Shown in pieces: positions 8,759-18,303 of a stretch of 64,000 nucleotides of DNA. The DNA comes from Streptomyces syringium. Lineage in GTDB: Bacteria; Actinomycetota; Actinomycetes; Streptomycetales; Streptomycetaceae. Each line of letters starts with the position of its first letter. Within the stretch, counting starts at the first letter, position 1. The notes under the pieces are model-generated. The model ran no database searches. It was not told the DNA's origin and saw nothing but the letters and a program-made list of their open reading frames with translations. Position numbers and translations under genes: made by a program. The stretch covers positions 310,001 through 374,000 of the forward strand of contig NZ_JAGIOH010000001.1 in NCBI RefSeq assembly GCF_017876625.1, in the 5' to 3' direction.

Positions 8759-9034
8759 GTGTCCAAGTTCACCATCCTCGCGAAGCCGGTCGACATGAGC
8801 GAAGGGTTCAAAGACTTTTTCGACACCATCGGCCTCACGGGCGGCGGCCTGGTCACCAAGGGTATTGCAGCCGTGATTGCCGTGATCGCCGTACGCATGC
8901 TGCTCCAGCTCTCCGGCGACCCGCAGGGCGCCCTGCGGAAGGGCTCGATGGCGATCGGCACCCTGTTCGTCGCGGTCGTGCTCGCGCTGTACGGCGACAC
9001 CCTGTTCTCGACCGTCACCAACGCCAAGGGGTGA
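8759..9034 (+). CDS. Small two-helix membrane protein, pilin/VirB2-like
   Basis: The start is GTG 8759, with AAGGAG about 10 bases upstream. The product is 91 residues with two hydrophobic segments (about 33-48, LVTKGIAAVIAVIAVR, and about 66-82, AIGTLFVAVVLALYGD) joined by a short polar loop. The size, topology and position between a VirB1-like hydrolase and a VirB6-like protein fit the small pilin-like or channel subunits of actinobacterial conjugation systems. There is no sequence motif that proves this; a generic membrane protein is the alternative. Confidence 0.6.
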   Translation: MSKFTILAKPVDMSEGFKDFFDTIGLTGGGLVTKGIAAVIAVIAVRMLLQLSGDPQGALRKGSMAIGTLFVAVVLALYGDTLFSTVTNAKG

Positions 9035-9040
9035 TCCGGC

Positions 9041-10271
9041 ATGCCGAAAGATCCCTGTGACCTGATCAAGGGGGAAGGCCGGAAATACTGCCAGCGGAAG
9101 GGGGAGCCTCTCCCAGACGCTCCCGGCCATCCCGGCGGCGGAGGCGGCGGAGACGGCAACATCACCCACGGCGCCAGCAAACACGTGAGGGAACTCGCGG
9201 ACTGGCTCATCAAAAAGATCGAGGGGCTGGTCGCACCGAAGGGCGCGTGGGCGCCGGAGAAGAGCGACAGCGCGCTCTACGAGCCGTTCCTATGGCTCGG
9301 CCAGCACCTGGCCGTGGCTATCTTCGTGTGCGTGGTCGTCGTGTGCGCCTTGACTGCCTGGCAGGGCGCTCCCCCGCATGAAGCAGATGGGGGCCTCTAC
9401 CGGGTGGACGCTGGCGGCCGTCGCCGGCATGGCCTCGGTGCCCGGCGTCGTGATGCTGCTGAACCAGGCCGTGAACGCAGCGTTCACGACCGCGTTCGAC
9501 AGCGATGCCTCGACCCTGTTCAGCGTCATCCGTGAAGACCTGAAGGACGGGGCGGACTCGGGGAACCCACTGGCTATCCTGCTGATCGTCTCGGCGCTCG
9601 TGGTGGCCCTGGGGTTCGCCTGCGTGGTGTTCATGATGCGCCAGCTCGGGATCTTGGCGTTCGTGTGCATGGCTCCCCTGGTGCTGGCGTCGCTGGCACG
9701 TGGTGGCGACTCGACGGCGGTCAAGCAGTGGGCGCAGCGGCTGCTGGGGCTGATGTTCGCCCCGTTCGCGCTGCTGCTGGTGTCCCCATTCGTGACGCTG
9801 GCCGCGGGATCGCTCGTGGTGGACAGTGCCCTGCTGGTCGCCGCAGACGCCCTGATGCTGCGGATGGTCTTCCACGGGGTACCCTACTTCGGCCCCAGGA
9901 TGGCCCGCGCCGCCCGCACCCTGGTGGAGCGCAACACCGACAACCGGCTGGCGCGGGCGGTCGTGCGGGCCGGTGTACCGGATGTCTACGAGCGGGAGAA
10001 CTCCGCGCGCGTGCTGCGCACGGTGGACACGCCGGGCCGCGCGCTGCACAAGGACCAAGGCGTTCTGTTCGCTGCCTACGGCCTCAAGGCGCAGCAGCGT
10101 CCGGGGCAGCTGACCACCGCCTCTGCCGTCGATCAGGTCAAGGAACGGGCGGCTCGCACGGCGCAGGTCACCCAGGCACGCCAACAGGCTCGGGCGGCCC
10201 AGGCACCCAACCGGCAGCCTCAGGCGCCGAATCCGCGGCCGGCACCTAACCGGCCGCCGTCCAACCCCTAG
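9041..10271 (+). pseudogene. VirB6/TrbL-like membrane protein, split by a one-base frameshift
   Basis: From ATG 9041 the frame gives a soluble N-terminal part with a Gly-rich stretch (residues 28-37) and a membrane segment (HLAVAIFVCVVVVCALTAWQG). At a C5 run (9370-9374) it passes into nonsense. The overlapping frame continues with MKQMGASTGWTLAAVAGM at 9378 and ends at 10271, with at least four more membrane segments and a Pro/Gln-rich tail. Removing one C joins both halves into a protein of about 409 residues, the size and topology of VirB6/TrbL-like inner-membrane channel proteins. The lesion may be a true inactivation or a homopolymer sequencing error. If real, the conjugation channel is defective. 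Confidence 0.68.
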
Positions 10272-10383
10272 AACGACTCGCGTGTCTGGCCTGGCCCCGG
10301 CGTTCGCCCTCCCGCCCCTGGGCGGCCACAGCGGACGCCGGGGCCAGCCACGCTGCACGGCCCACATTCTTGGAGGCTTTTCC

Positions 10384-11451
10384 GTGTACTCCCTGACCCC
10401 CGGCTATCGCGTCCCCGCCGTCCAGCGCGGCCTGAGTCCCGCCGAAACCCTGCTGACGAAGATCAACGCCGGAGTCGGGGGCACCATCCTGCTGTCAGCG
10501 TTGATCACCCCGCCGCCCGCGTGGACCTTCGGCGCGTTCGGCGCGGCCGCGGCACTGCTCAACCTGGCACCGGGACCGCGCTCGATCGCCCGCTGGGCGG
10601 CCGTCGGCTACCGGCACCTGCGCGAGAAGACCGTGCCCGACGCCGTGTGTGCCCGCCCGGGAGCTACCCGGACCTGGGCCCTGTACCCGGAGCACGGCAC
10701 CATGCAAGACCCGCTGCGACGGGCCGCGTTCCATGACGCCTTCTCCCGCGCCTTGACCTTCGCCGGCGGCCAGGCCCGCACCGCCGGTATCCAACTCCAC
10801 GTCACCCACCACGCCACGGTCGGCGAGTACACCGAGCACACCCAGACGGTCTCCGTGCACATCCCCAAGGGGCTCGCGCCCGCCCGCGTCCTGGACACCC
10901 TGGAAGGCGAGTTCGCCGCGCTGGGCGCCCTGGAGCCCCTGACACCCGAGCCGGTCCCGGTCGTGACCGACCGCGGCCCCGGCTGGGCCTCTCTGGACGA
11001 CGGCCGCTACGCCTCGACCGCGCGGATCACCGCATGGCCCCAGGAGAGCGGCGGTGACCTCATGCCCCGGCTGGTGCTCGGGCAGGAGTCCGACCGGTCT
11101 CTCGCGGTGCTGTACCGGCCGCTGCCGGCGGGGCAGTCCCGCCGTTCGGTGAAATGGCAGGTCGCCGCGGCGGGGGCGTTCACCACCGACGAGGTCAAGC
11201 AGGACACCCACGAACGCGCCTCCAGCACCGCGCACGGTGCCCTCGTCCAGGGCGCGACCCTCGTGGACATCGACGCCTACCTGACGGTGTGGGGCGACAG
11301 TCCCGAGACCGTCACGGACGCCCGCTGGCAGGCCGCGCTCGCGGCCGACCGGCACCGCATCAACCTCGACTGGCTCCCGGGCCAGCAGCACCGCGCCCAC
11401 ATGATGACCACCCCGCACGGAGCCTCCACCAGGAAAGGGGCGATCCTGTGA
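10384..11451 (+). CDS. Membrane-anchored T4SS component, possible N-terminal half of split VirB4
   Basis: The start is GTG 10384 with GGAGG 8 bases upstream; in-frame sequence before it is not protein-like. The product has 355 residues and two hydrophobic segments near the N-terminus (about 22-60, VGGTILLSALITPPPAWTFG region). A soluble alpha/beta domain follows, containing LYPEHGTMQDPLRRAAFHDA and LAPARVLDTLEGEFAALG. The organisation (two membrane helices then a non-ATPase domain, directly coupled to a VirB4-like ATPase by a GTGA overlap) resembles the PrgI/VirB3-plus-N-domain part of VirB4 systems in actinobacteria. That role is inferred from context; I do not recognise a named family with certainty. 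Confidence 0.6.
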   Translation: MYSLTPGYRVPAVQRGLSPAETLLTKINAGVGGTILLSALITPPPAWTFGAFGAAAALLNLAPGPRSIARWAAVGYRHLREKTVPDAVCARPGATRTWALYPEHGTMQDPLRRAAFHDAFSRALTFAGGQARTAGIQLHVTHHATVGEYTEHTQTVSVHIPKGLAPARVLDTLEGEFAALGALEPLTPEPVPVVTDRGPGWASLDDGRYASTARITAWPQESGGDLMPRLVLGQESDRSLAVLYRPLPAGQSRRSVKWQVAAAGAFTTDEVKQDTHERASSTAHGALVQGATLVDIDAYLTVWGDSPETVTDARWQAALAADRHRINLDWLPGQQHRAHMMTTPHGASTRKGAIL

Positions 11452-13670
11452 TCCGTCTGCCGTCCACCCACGCCGCGATCACGGCGCCGCTCGTCGCCTC
11501 CGACACCCGGTTCCCCGGCATCACGATCGGGCGGTCCCTGCTGGACGGGCGCCCGTTCCACCTCTCCCCCGTCCTCACCGACGATCGGGTCCTGCCGTCG
11601 ACGAATTCCCTCGGTCTGGGCGGCCTGGGCTCCGGCAAGTCCACGACCGCCAAAGCCCGGATCCGCAGGGAGATTCTCGAGAACGGCCATCAGGCCGTCG
11701 TCATCGACTCCTTCGGCGAGGACACCACCGGCGGCGAATGGGCACCACTCGTCCGCGACCTGGGCGGCCGGATCATCAAGGCCGGCGCCTTCACCCTCAA
11801 CCCGTGCAGCGACCTCTTTCCGGCCGAGGTCCGCGAGCAGCTCGTTCGCTCGCTGATCGTTGCGGTGGAGCCCGCCGCGCTCGGCCCTCAGGCCACCCAC
11901 GCACTTCAGCACGCTCTGAACCACCCGAAGGGGACTTCCCTGACCGGGCTGGTGGACGCGCTGGTTCGTCCTCAGGACGGCAGGTGGCCCGCGAGGAGGC
12001 TCGCCGAGTGGGGCGAGGGCCCCGCGATTGCACTGTCCCGCTACACCGAGGGCAGCCTGCGCGGCCTGTTCGACGGCGAGGGCGCGAGCCTGCCGGAGAC
12101 GGACCTGCCGATCCTCTCCTTCGACTTCTCCGGCCTCGACCGCAACAGCCCCGCGATCCCGTCGCTGATGGCCGCGGTGTCGTGCTGGGCAGAGCACGTG
12201 TGGCTGCCGCAGTCCACCGCCGTGCACCGGCACCTGGTGCTGGAGGAGGCATGGCAGATCCTGCTCTCCCCCGCCACGAGCGAACTGATCCAGCGGCTGC
12301 TGAAGAACTCCCGCAAGGCCGCGTTTTCCATGGACGTCGTGATGCACACGCTGTCCGACCTGGGCGACGGCAAGGCGCAGGACCTGGCGCGCCTGTGCGA
12401 GGTCGCCCACGTCGGACGTCTCGGCCCGGAAGAAGCGGCCCTCGTCGGCGCGATCCTCGACCTGCCAGCCTGGGCGGTCGAGAAGATCCCGACGCTCGAC
12501 CCCGGACAGGCCGTGTGGAAGGTCGGCCCCGACTACATCGACATCGTCCAGACCGTACTGAGCGAGGACGAAGCCCGGCTCACCGACACATCCTCACGGC
12601 GCCGCAAAGCCCAGCAGGCTGTAGCCGCCATGTCCGTCGAAGCGGCCGGCGAAACCGAACCGGAAACAGAGTTCGGCTCTGACCTTGACCACGTCGGCGA
12701 CGGCGACGGCGACGGCGACAGCCTGGCGGACGCGGAGGCACACATCGAGCAGGACACCACCGAAAGCGACTGGGGCTGGGGCTGGGAGATGCTTCCGAAC
12801 GTCATCGACACCCGGCACCAGGACGTTCTCCAGGCCGCGAGGGAGGGCCGCTGCAATGAGGCCGCCCAGATGGCGGCCATCGGCGAGCGCGAGGACATCA
12901 CCGCCCACGGAATCAACTCGGATCAGGCCATTTCCTGGCTGGTGACCCAGGGCCGGGTAGCGGAACTGTGCGGCGACCCCACCCAGGCCGCGCGGCTCCG
13001 CGCTACCGTCGCCCGCATGGGTAAGGACCTCGAATGGTGGCAACGGCAGCCCGCGACCAGTGGCACTGCAGAACCGGCATGGCAGAGCGCACCCCAGCCG
13101 CCCCTACCCACGTACCCTCCGGCCCCCGATGGCGGCGGCGAATCCACGCGGCCGCGCCGACGCACCTGGCTCTCCGTCGCCACGATCGCTGCCCTGGCCA
13201 TCGCGTCCGCAGGCGTGTGGCAGAAAGCAGAAGACGACCAACAGCGCCAGGAACGGCAGGAGAAAGCAGCTGCCTACAAGGGCAGATCAGCCGTAGAACT
13301 ACACATCGACGGAGTCAAGACGAAGTCATCGGCAGAGTGGAGTAAGGACGGCCGGTCTGTCGTCCTGTCAGCTTCGGCCAACTGGGAAGAGAAGCCCAAA
13401 CTCGTTCGCATCGATTCGGGGGGGCAGACCGCACAAGAGGAAACACAGCCTCTCAAGCCGGGACAGATTCCCATGCCGATCCGGTTGGAAGTGAAGGTCC
13501 CGGTAAAGGACCGAAATCAGCCCGTCCGTTTGCAGATTGCGGTAGGCGGCCCTCACTGGAAATCAGACTCCAGAGCCCCGCACCGCACGGTTGAGTTCCA
13601 CCCGGACCGGACAGCCATCGATGTCGAAACCGGAGAGCGACTAAAGCAGTGGTACTCACGGCTGCTTTGA
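11448..13670 (+). CDS. VirB4-like secretion ATPase with an added C-terminal membrane-anchored domain
   Basis: The start is GTG 11448, overlapping the previous stop (GTGA). The 740-residue product has a Walker A at residues 59-66 (GLGSGKST) and a Walker B-like HLVLEEAWQ at about 262-270, as in VirB4/TraC ATPases that power type IV secretion. After the ATPase (to about residue 385) comes an acidic linker with a (DG) repeat, a helical region (about 440-530), a Pro-rich stretch, one membrane segment (about 570-588, WLSVATIAALAIASAGVW) and a C-terminal beta-rich domain. The extra C-terminal half is unusual for VirB4 and might anchor the ATPase or contact the outer channel. No relaxase gene follows. 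Confidence 0.78.
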   Translation: MIRLPSTHAAITAPLVASDTRFPGITIGRSLLDGRPFHLSPVLTDDRVLPSTNSLGLGGLGSGKSTTAKARIRREILENGHQAVVIDSFGEDTTGGEWAPLVRDLGGRIIKAGAFTLNPCSDLFPAEVREQLVRSLIVAVEPAALGPQATHALQHALNHPKGTSLTGLVDALVRPQDGRWPARRLAEWGEGPAIALSRYTEGSLRGLFDGEGASLPETDLPILSFDFSGLDRNSPAIPSLMAAVSCWAEHVWLPQSTAVHRHLVLEEAWQILLSPATSELIQRLLKNSRKAAFSMDVVMHTLSDLGDGKAQDLARLCEVAHVGRLGPEEAALVGAILDLPAWAVEKIPTLDPGQAVWKVGPDYIDIVQTVLSEDEARLTDTSSRRRKAQQAVAAMSVEAAGETEPETEFGSDLDHVGDGDGDGDSLADAEAHIEQDTTESDWGWGWEMLPNVIDTRHQDVLQAAREGRCNEAAQMAAIGEREDITAHGINSDQAISWLVTQGRVAELCGDPTQAARLRATVARMGKDLEWWQRQPATSGTAEPAWQSAPQPPLPTYPPAPDGGGESTRPRRRTWLSVATIAALAIASAGVWQKAEDDQQRQERQEKAAAYKGRSAVELHIDGVKTKSSAEWSKDGRSVVLSASANWEEKPKLVRIDSGGQTAQEETQPLKPGQIPMPIRLEVKVPVKDRNQPVRLQIAVGGPHWKSDSRAPHRTVEFHPDRTAIDVETGERLKQWYSRLL

Positions 13671-14040
13671 TTTCAGACGGCCGGCGAGGGCCAGGCGGAG
13701 ATCAGCGCGGGACATCGCCGGGACTTACCAGGTGAACATAATAGGTTGACAGCCGGGACAGGAAGGCCATCCGGAAGCTGCGCCGCTGACAGTGACGTAC
13801 GGCTGTTGTGCCGGTTGCCGGAAACGACCTCATACGCTCGTTGAGCGCCTGCGAGGCGGTCGATTCCCTCAGGGCCGACCGCCAAGGCGAGGCTCACCGG
13901 CTCGGGTTGGCTCCCCGCATGCGGGCGAGAATGAGCTCGGCGGCTTTGAGCCCCAGCCTGGTGGGAACGGCGAGGCGAGCGTCGGGATAGGTAACGGCGG
14001 TCACGGCGACGAAGGCGAAGACCGCACCGGCTGCCCGTTT
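13671..14040. other. Region without recognisable gene
   Basis: Between the VirB4-like gene and the transposase remnant no reading frame has convincing protein character. It probably contains the end of the conjugation operon and decayed mobile-element sequence. Confidence 0.4.
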
Positions 14041-14330
14041 CGCCGCCCGACGGCGTTCGGTCTCACCGGCACGCGGGTTGGGTGGCCGCTTCCGATCTGC
14101 GGAATCGAGGTTTGGCCCACCCGAGCATCTGCTTGAACAGGCGACAAGTCTGCTCGATGTCGAAGCGGCGGAGGAAGGATTGTCAGCAACGGTCGACGTC
14201 CGCCTCGGTGGCTCCTGTGCCCGATGCCATAGTCGACGGGCTTGTTGGCCCCGCCGCTGGGCAGCTGCTCCACGGCCAGGCGGACGATGGGGTGCCCTCG
14301 ATGATGGGCAGCGGGCCGTCGTGGTCGAGC
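14040..14330 (-). pseudogene. Degraded DDE transposase remnant
   Basis: The minus strand carries pieces of a transposase in different frames. From about 14317 down, PIVRLAVEQLPSGGANKPVD is readable. Then, after frame changes, RRFDIEQTCRLFKQMLGWAK followed by PRFRRSEA is readable around 14170-14096. The second piece is the characteristic F-D-x-E-x-x-x-R-x-x-K block around the catalytic Glu of IS701/IS4-like transposases. No continuous frame joins them and no ends are visible, so this is an old remnant. Confidence 0.5.
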
Positions 14331-14385
14331 CAGGCCGCCCGACGACGCGGCAGCCGCCGTCCCGGCCGACCAGGAGGAGGACGGT

Positions 14386-14748
14386 GTGCTGCGGCTGCTG
14401 ACCGACGACGACCTCGACCAGCACCCCGACCCGGCGGCCGTCCTGCAATCCTGGCTCGACTCCCCCACAGCCGACGAAATCCTCTCCCGCTCCGAGGTCT
14501 ACCGGGCCGTCATCACCATCCGCCACCGCACCCTCGACCGCCTGCTCCAGATCCCGGCCGACGAGGTCCTCTCACGCCACGAGCCCGAGATCGCCCTGCA
14601 GATCCTGCTGGACCGCTGCGGACGCAGCAGCGACCGGTGGGCGGCGCTCGGCGCCGCCATGACCTTCGCATACGGGGAGGAGAAGATCACCTTCGGCGAG
14701 CTCCTCGATTCCTTGGACGACTCCCCGCCCCCAGCACAGACATCCTGA
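14386..14748 (+). CDS. Hypothetical acidic helical protein, probably 5'-truncated
   Basis: A 120-residue protein-like frame (LLTDDDLDQHPDPAAVLQSW, then repeated amphipathic helices such as LDRLLQIPADEVLSRHEPEI) ends in a Pro-rich tail. It contains weak repeats of an E-I/V-L-x-R-x-E pattern. The frame is open back to a stop near 14300, and GTG 14384-14386 has no clear ribosome site. The start may therefore have been lost when the neighbouring transposase remnant arrived. I do not recognise the family and assign no function. Confidence 0.5.
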   Translation: MLRLLTDDDLDQHPDPAAVLQSWLDSPTADEILSRSEVYRAVITIRHRTLDRLLQIPADEVLSRHEPEIALQILLDRCGRSSDRWAALGAAMTFAYGEEKITFGELLDSLDDSPPPAQTS

Positions 14749-15098
14749 CCGAACCTCTGTCCGCACATCACACCGTTCGTCCCCACTGCGAGCGGCCTGG
14801 GCGGTGCCTCGCGCGCGGCGCAGGGCGGCCGCCTCGGGCGCGGAGCAGTCCGCGGCGTCCGAGGGCAAGACCGAGGGCACCGAGGACCACATCACCGGTT
14901 GAACCGGCGACGAACGACAGCATCTCCCGCAGTTGTTCAGCCGCCCGTTCCTGCCCGGGGCGTCAAGGCCTTCCCGCAAAGCCTCGACGCATCCTTGCCA
15001 TGCGCCTTCCTACCGCAGACGTTCTCTGCCGATGTCATTCGCGTCGCACAGCGCACCATGGTGCGCATATAGCCGCCTACCAAGCTGGGCAGCTTCGC
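14749..15098. other. Spacer without recognisable gene
   Basis: About 350 bp between the acidic hypothetical gene and the ISL3 element. Frames on both strands are short and lack protein character. The last bases (15092-15099) are the left copy of the ISL3 target duplication. Confidence 0.4.
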
Positions 15099-15154
15099 GG
15101 CTTTGGCAAGATTTTCGTAGGCGGAGATCATCTCGGTGACACGGTAGGCCGGTC
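15099..15154. repeat. ISL3 left terminal inverted repeat
   Basis: 54 of 56 bases match the inverted copy at 16779-16834. The end of the transposase gene lies inside this repeat. Confidence 0.9.
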
Positions 15155-16722
15155 TGCGTATTGTCGGCGGAAGTGGGCGATCAGGACGACGCGCTGGCGG
15201 AGGAGTGGAACGCTGGCGCGGCCAGCCATGAGGCGTTTCTGTAGCTTGACATCGGTGATGCGGCCTTCGTTCACCCCGGAGTTGTAGGGGGTGGCGATGC
15301 CCTGGGTGACGGCATGCCGGTCTTCGCGCAGGGCTCCGGCGAGGCTGGTGAGAGGGGGCAGTCCGCTCTTCGCGAGGTCGTCGAGCCAGCCGGGGAGGAG
15401 TGTGGCGTCGCGGTTGTCGAGCATGCCGGCGAACCGGCGGACCAAGTCGTGGGCGGTTCTGAGCTCAGGGCAGTGGTGGAGGAGCCGGGGCAGGCGGTCG
15501 TTGATGTGCAGGCTGCGGCGGGCCGGGTGGGTGGTGATCCAGCGGGCGGCTTCGCGTGGGGAAGGCGGTCGCTCGCAAGGCGCGTCCAGGGGCAGGCCCC
15601 GTCGTAGGGGTGCGACGGCCATTTTCACCCGCTGATAGTGGCCGAGGTAGCCCTTGGCCTGGAGTTCCTCGTGCAGGATCTTCGCACTGTGCTGTCCCTC
15701 GTCCAGCGTTGTTGCAGGTAGTCGAGGTAGGGGTCCAGGGTGGAGGGCCTGCGGGGCGGGCGGCGCATCACTTCCTGCCAGGTGCGGGCTCGGGCGTACT
15801 TGCGCACGGTGCGGCGGTCCAGGCCGAGCTCCCGGGCCACGGAACTGTGGCTGCGGCCGGTGCGCGTCAGAGCGTGCACGGCCTCGAACAACCTTCGGGC
15901 ATGGCGCCCGGCCCGGGTGTCCGCCGCGGCGTCCTCGGCAGTCTCCTCGATCGGTGCTGAATCGATCTCGCTGACAGGGGGCAGTGCTGCGGGCAGGCAG
16001 CCGCGGTGCGTGGAGGCGATGTCCTGGACCCGGCGGGAGAGGCCCTGCCAGAGATGGAAACGGTCGCTGACCTGCACCGCGTCGGGGGAACCAGTGGTGA
16101 TGCCCTGCCGGTAGGTGAGCGAGCCGCCGCGGCAAGCCACCTCGACACCGGGGTGCTCGCGGAGCCAGCGGCCGAGCCGTTCAGTGTCGCGTCCCTCCCA
16201 GAGCGTGAGCGGGAGCCGGGTGGTGGCGTCGACCAGGAGGGTGCCGTAGGTGCCGCCGTAGAGCGCGAAGTCGTCCACCCCCAGCACCCGGGGTGTCCCC
16301 AGCGGCGGAAGCGGCACCCGCATCAGCTGAGACAGAACCGTGCACCGCGAGAGCGTGACGTTCAGGATGCGCAGCATCCGGGCGCCGCCCCGGCCGGCCA
16401 GGATCACACCGACGGCCTCCACCAGGCGCTGCAACTGTGGTGTGCGGCGCTGGTAACGGACGGTCAGCCCTGGCACCTGCTCGGCGAAGGTCACTTTCGG
16501 GCAAGTCGGGTTTTCGCAGTACAGGCGGCGTACGGACAAGTCGATGCGTAGAGGCCGACCTCCCAGTACGAGGTCGGCGAGGCACCGTACATAGCGGCTG
16601 TGGAACCACGTGCTTGGCTCGCCGCATCCGGTACATCCTGCTGGAACACCGGATTTCGTGCGGGCGCGGACCACAACGACAGCAACGGAGACATCGACCG
16701 AGACCACCAGCACATTGGCCAA
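15128..16722 (-). pseudogene. ISL3-family transposase with a one-base frameshift
   Basis: From TTG 16722 the frame encodes a zinc-ribbon N-terminus (CTGC at about 30-33, then C-E-N-P-T-C). The DDE core follows, with Asp in RVLGVDDFALYGG and Asp in QVSDRFHLWQG, and a helix-turn-helix-like insert with the SSVARELGLDRRTVRKYAR motif. Near 15705 one G is missing from the DNA. The reading changes from RWTRD to the correct RWDEGQHSAKILHEELQAKG in the next frame, which continues to NEGRITDVKLQKRL (catalytic Glu) and stops at 15128. Repairing one base would restore about 530 residues, the normal ISL3 size. As read, the transposase is inactive unless frameshifting occurs. Confidence 0.85.
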
Positions 16723-16778
16723 CTGCGGTAACAGCTTGCCAGTTCAACAGAGCACAGGCATAGGCTGCCCGGTATTCG

Positions 16779-16834
16779 GACCGGCCGACCGTGTCACCGA
16801 GATGATCTCCGCCTACGAAAATCTTGCCAGAGCC
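16779..16834. repeat. ISL3 right terminal inverted repeat
   Basis: Inverted partner of 15099-15154, followed by the right copy of the GCTTCGCG target duplication. Confidence 0.9.
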
Positions 16835-17028
16835 GCTTCGCGCGTACCCCGACGCCTCCAACCTCCCGCCCGGCATCGTCCGCCCCAAGACTGGCAACAG
16901 GACCAAGGGGCGAGAAGCGGCAGGACAAAGACTCAGGATCGACTTGGCGTTGATTTCCTGTCGAGAACTACCGGGACCCCCGGCAGCGCCGGGGGTGGCC
17001 TCGGGCCAGCCGGACGGTGGCCCGGTTA

Positions 17029-18125
17029 GGGACTGTGTGAGGTTGTGATCAGCCGGGTGTCTTTGGGAGGTCGTTGATCCAGATCATCGAGGCGCGGAGG
17101 TGGAGGCCTGCGAGGTAGCTTTCGGGTGTCTTGTCGTAGCGGGTCGCGATGCCCCGCCAGGCCTTCAGCTTGTTGATCAGGCGCTTGACGGTGTTCCGCT
17201 CCTTGTAGAGGCCGGCGTCGTGGCTGACGGTCCGGCCGCCCCGGCTGCCCTTCTTCCAGCGGTTGGCGGCCTGGTCCCTCTTCTCCGGGATGACAGCCTT
17301 GATCTGGCGTTTCCGCAGGTAGGCGCGGTTGGCCCGGGAGGAATAGGCCTTGTCCGCAGCGACGGCGCCGGGCCGGGTGCGGGGACGCCCGACGGGCAGG
17401 CGGACACGCACCTTCTTAACCACGGGGACGAACTGCGGGCTGTCGGCGGCCTGTCCGACGGTCAGGACGAGCGACAGGGGCCGGCACCTGCGGTCCCCGG
17501 CGAGATGGACTGTGCTGGTCAGCCCGCCCCTGGACCTGCCCAGCAGGGCTTGGTTCAGACGAAGTCTGCGGCGTCGCCGGATGCGTCGCCGTTCGTCTCG
17601 CCCGGGGCTGTCCTCGTCGTCCTGCCCGTTGTGTCCCTGCGGGCCGCCCCCTTCTGCCGGCCACGCTCCTGCCCGGCAGCGGCTTTCTCCAGAGCCTCCA
17701 TGACCTCCTCGTCGATGCGCATCCCGGCTGCGTCGTGGTGGGCGCGGACGGTCGTGGAGTCCACGCTGACCAGGGACAAGTCCGTCTCACCCCGGCGGGC
17801 GGTCTCGGCAATCAGGCCCTCCAGCAACGTGCTGAAGACGCCCGCGTCCCTCCACACCCGGAAACGGCCGTAGACCGTCGGCCACGGGCCAAACTCACCA
17901 GGCATCTCCCGCCACTGGGCGCTGGACCGGAACCGCCAGATCACCCCCTCGAACTGATCCCGCAGCCGCTGGGGGTACGGACCGTACTCACCTATCGGCA
18001 GGTACGGCTCGATGAACGCCCACTGATCATCCGTGAGTTGCCTACGCGTCACACCCAACGTCCTACCGGATTCCGCCCCCAGACCGGAACGGAATCCGAA
18101 AGTGATCACAACCCCACACAGCCCC
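17029..18125. mobile_element. Complete IS5-family insertion sequence
   Basis: A 1,097-bp element with inverted repeats of about 23 bp. The left end reads GGGACTGTGTGAGG from 17029; the complement of the right end reads GGGGCTGTGTGGGG from 18125. 21 of 23 bases match and both repeats continue to GTTGTGATCA. A TA is present on both outer sides (17027-17028 and 18126-18127), compatible with the short target duplications of this family. Confidence 0.88.
17049..18109 (-). CDS. IS5-family transposase encoded in two overlapping frames
   Basis: The first frame (from 18109) gives a typical N-terminal domain (RRQLTDDQWAFIEPYLPIG, RFRSSAQWREMPGEFGPW) and the first catalytic Asp in VSVDSTTVRAHHDAAG. It ends in GDAADFV and a stop at 17555. 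The overlapping frame continues from RRRRLRLNQALLGRSRGGLT through AADKAYSSRANRAYLRK (second Asp) and KERNTVKRLINKLKAWRG (Glu) to 17049. All three DDE residues are present across the two frames. Several IS5 subgroups make the fused product by frameshifting, so the element may be active; a simple indel is the alternative. Confidence 0.82.
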
Positions 18126-18303
18126 TAGCGTGCGTCGGGCCGTGGTGGGCCCATGGGCACGGTGTCTGGTTCCAAGGTCGCTGTCGGGATAAGCCCATTG
18201 GCCGATGCCCGCATCGACCAACGAAGTGATCATGAGTGTTGTTCGCTCGAGAGACGGAAGTTCCGCGCTCGTACCCGAGCGAGCCGAAGCAAGAGGAGCA
18301 GCA

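Larger units (their letters stand above)
15099..16834. mobile_element. Complete ISL3-family insertion sequence with target duplication
   Basis: About 1.74 kb bounded by long, nearly perfect inverted repeats. The 56 bases at 15099-15154 match the complement of 16779-16834 with two differences. The repeats include GGCAAGATTTTCGTAGGCGG and the following GAGATCATCTCGGTGACACG. GCTTCGCG flanks both sides (15092-15099 and 16835-16842), an 8-bp target duplication, which is the ISL3 norm; one G is shared between duplication and repeat. One transposase gene lies inside on the minus strand. Confidence 0.9.

Noticed and set aside
12695..12725. Short GGCGAC repeats suggesting a microsatellite or CRISPR-like array
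   Set aside because: They encode the acidic (DG) linker of the VirB4-like protein; no spacers or array structure.
16835..17028. Small gene between the ISL3 and IS5 elements
   Set aside because: A frame with LRAYPDASNLPPGIVRPKTG is readable but has no start, no continuation across the ISL3 site and no known relatives that I recognise.
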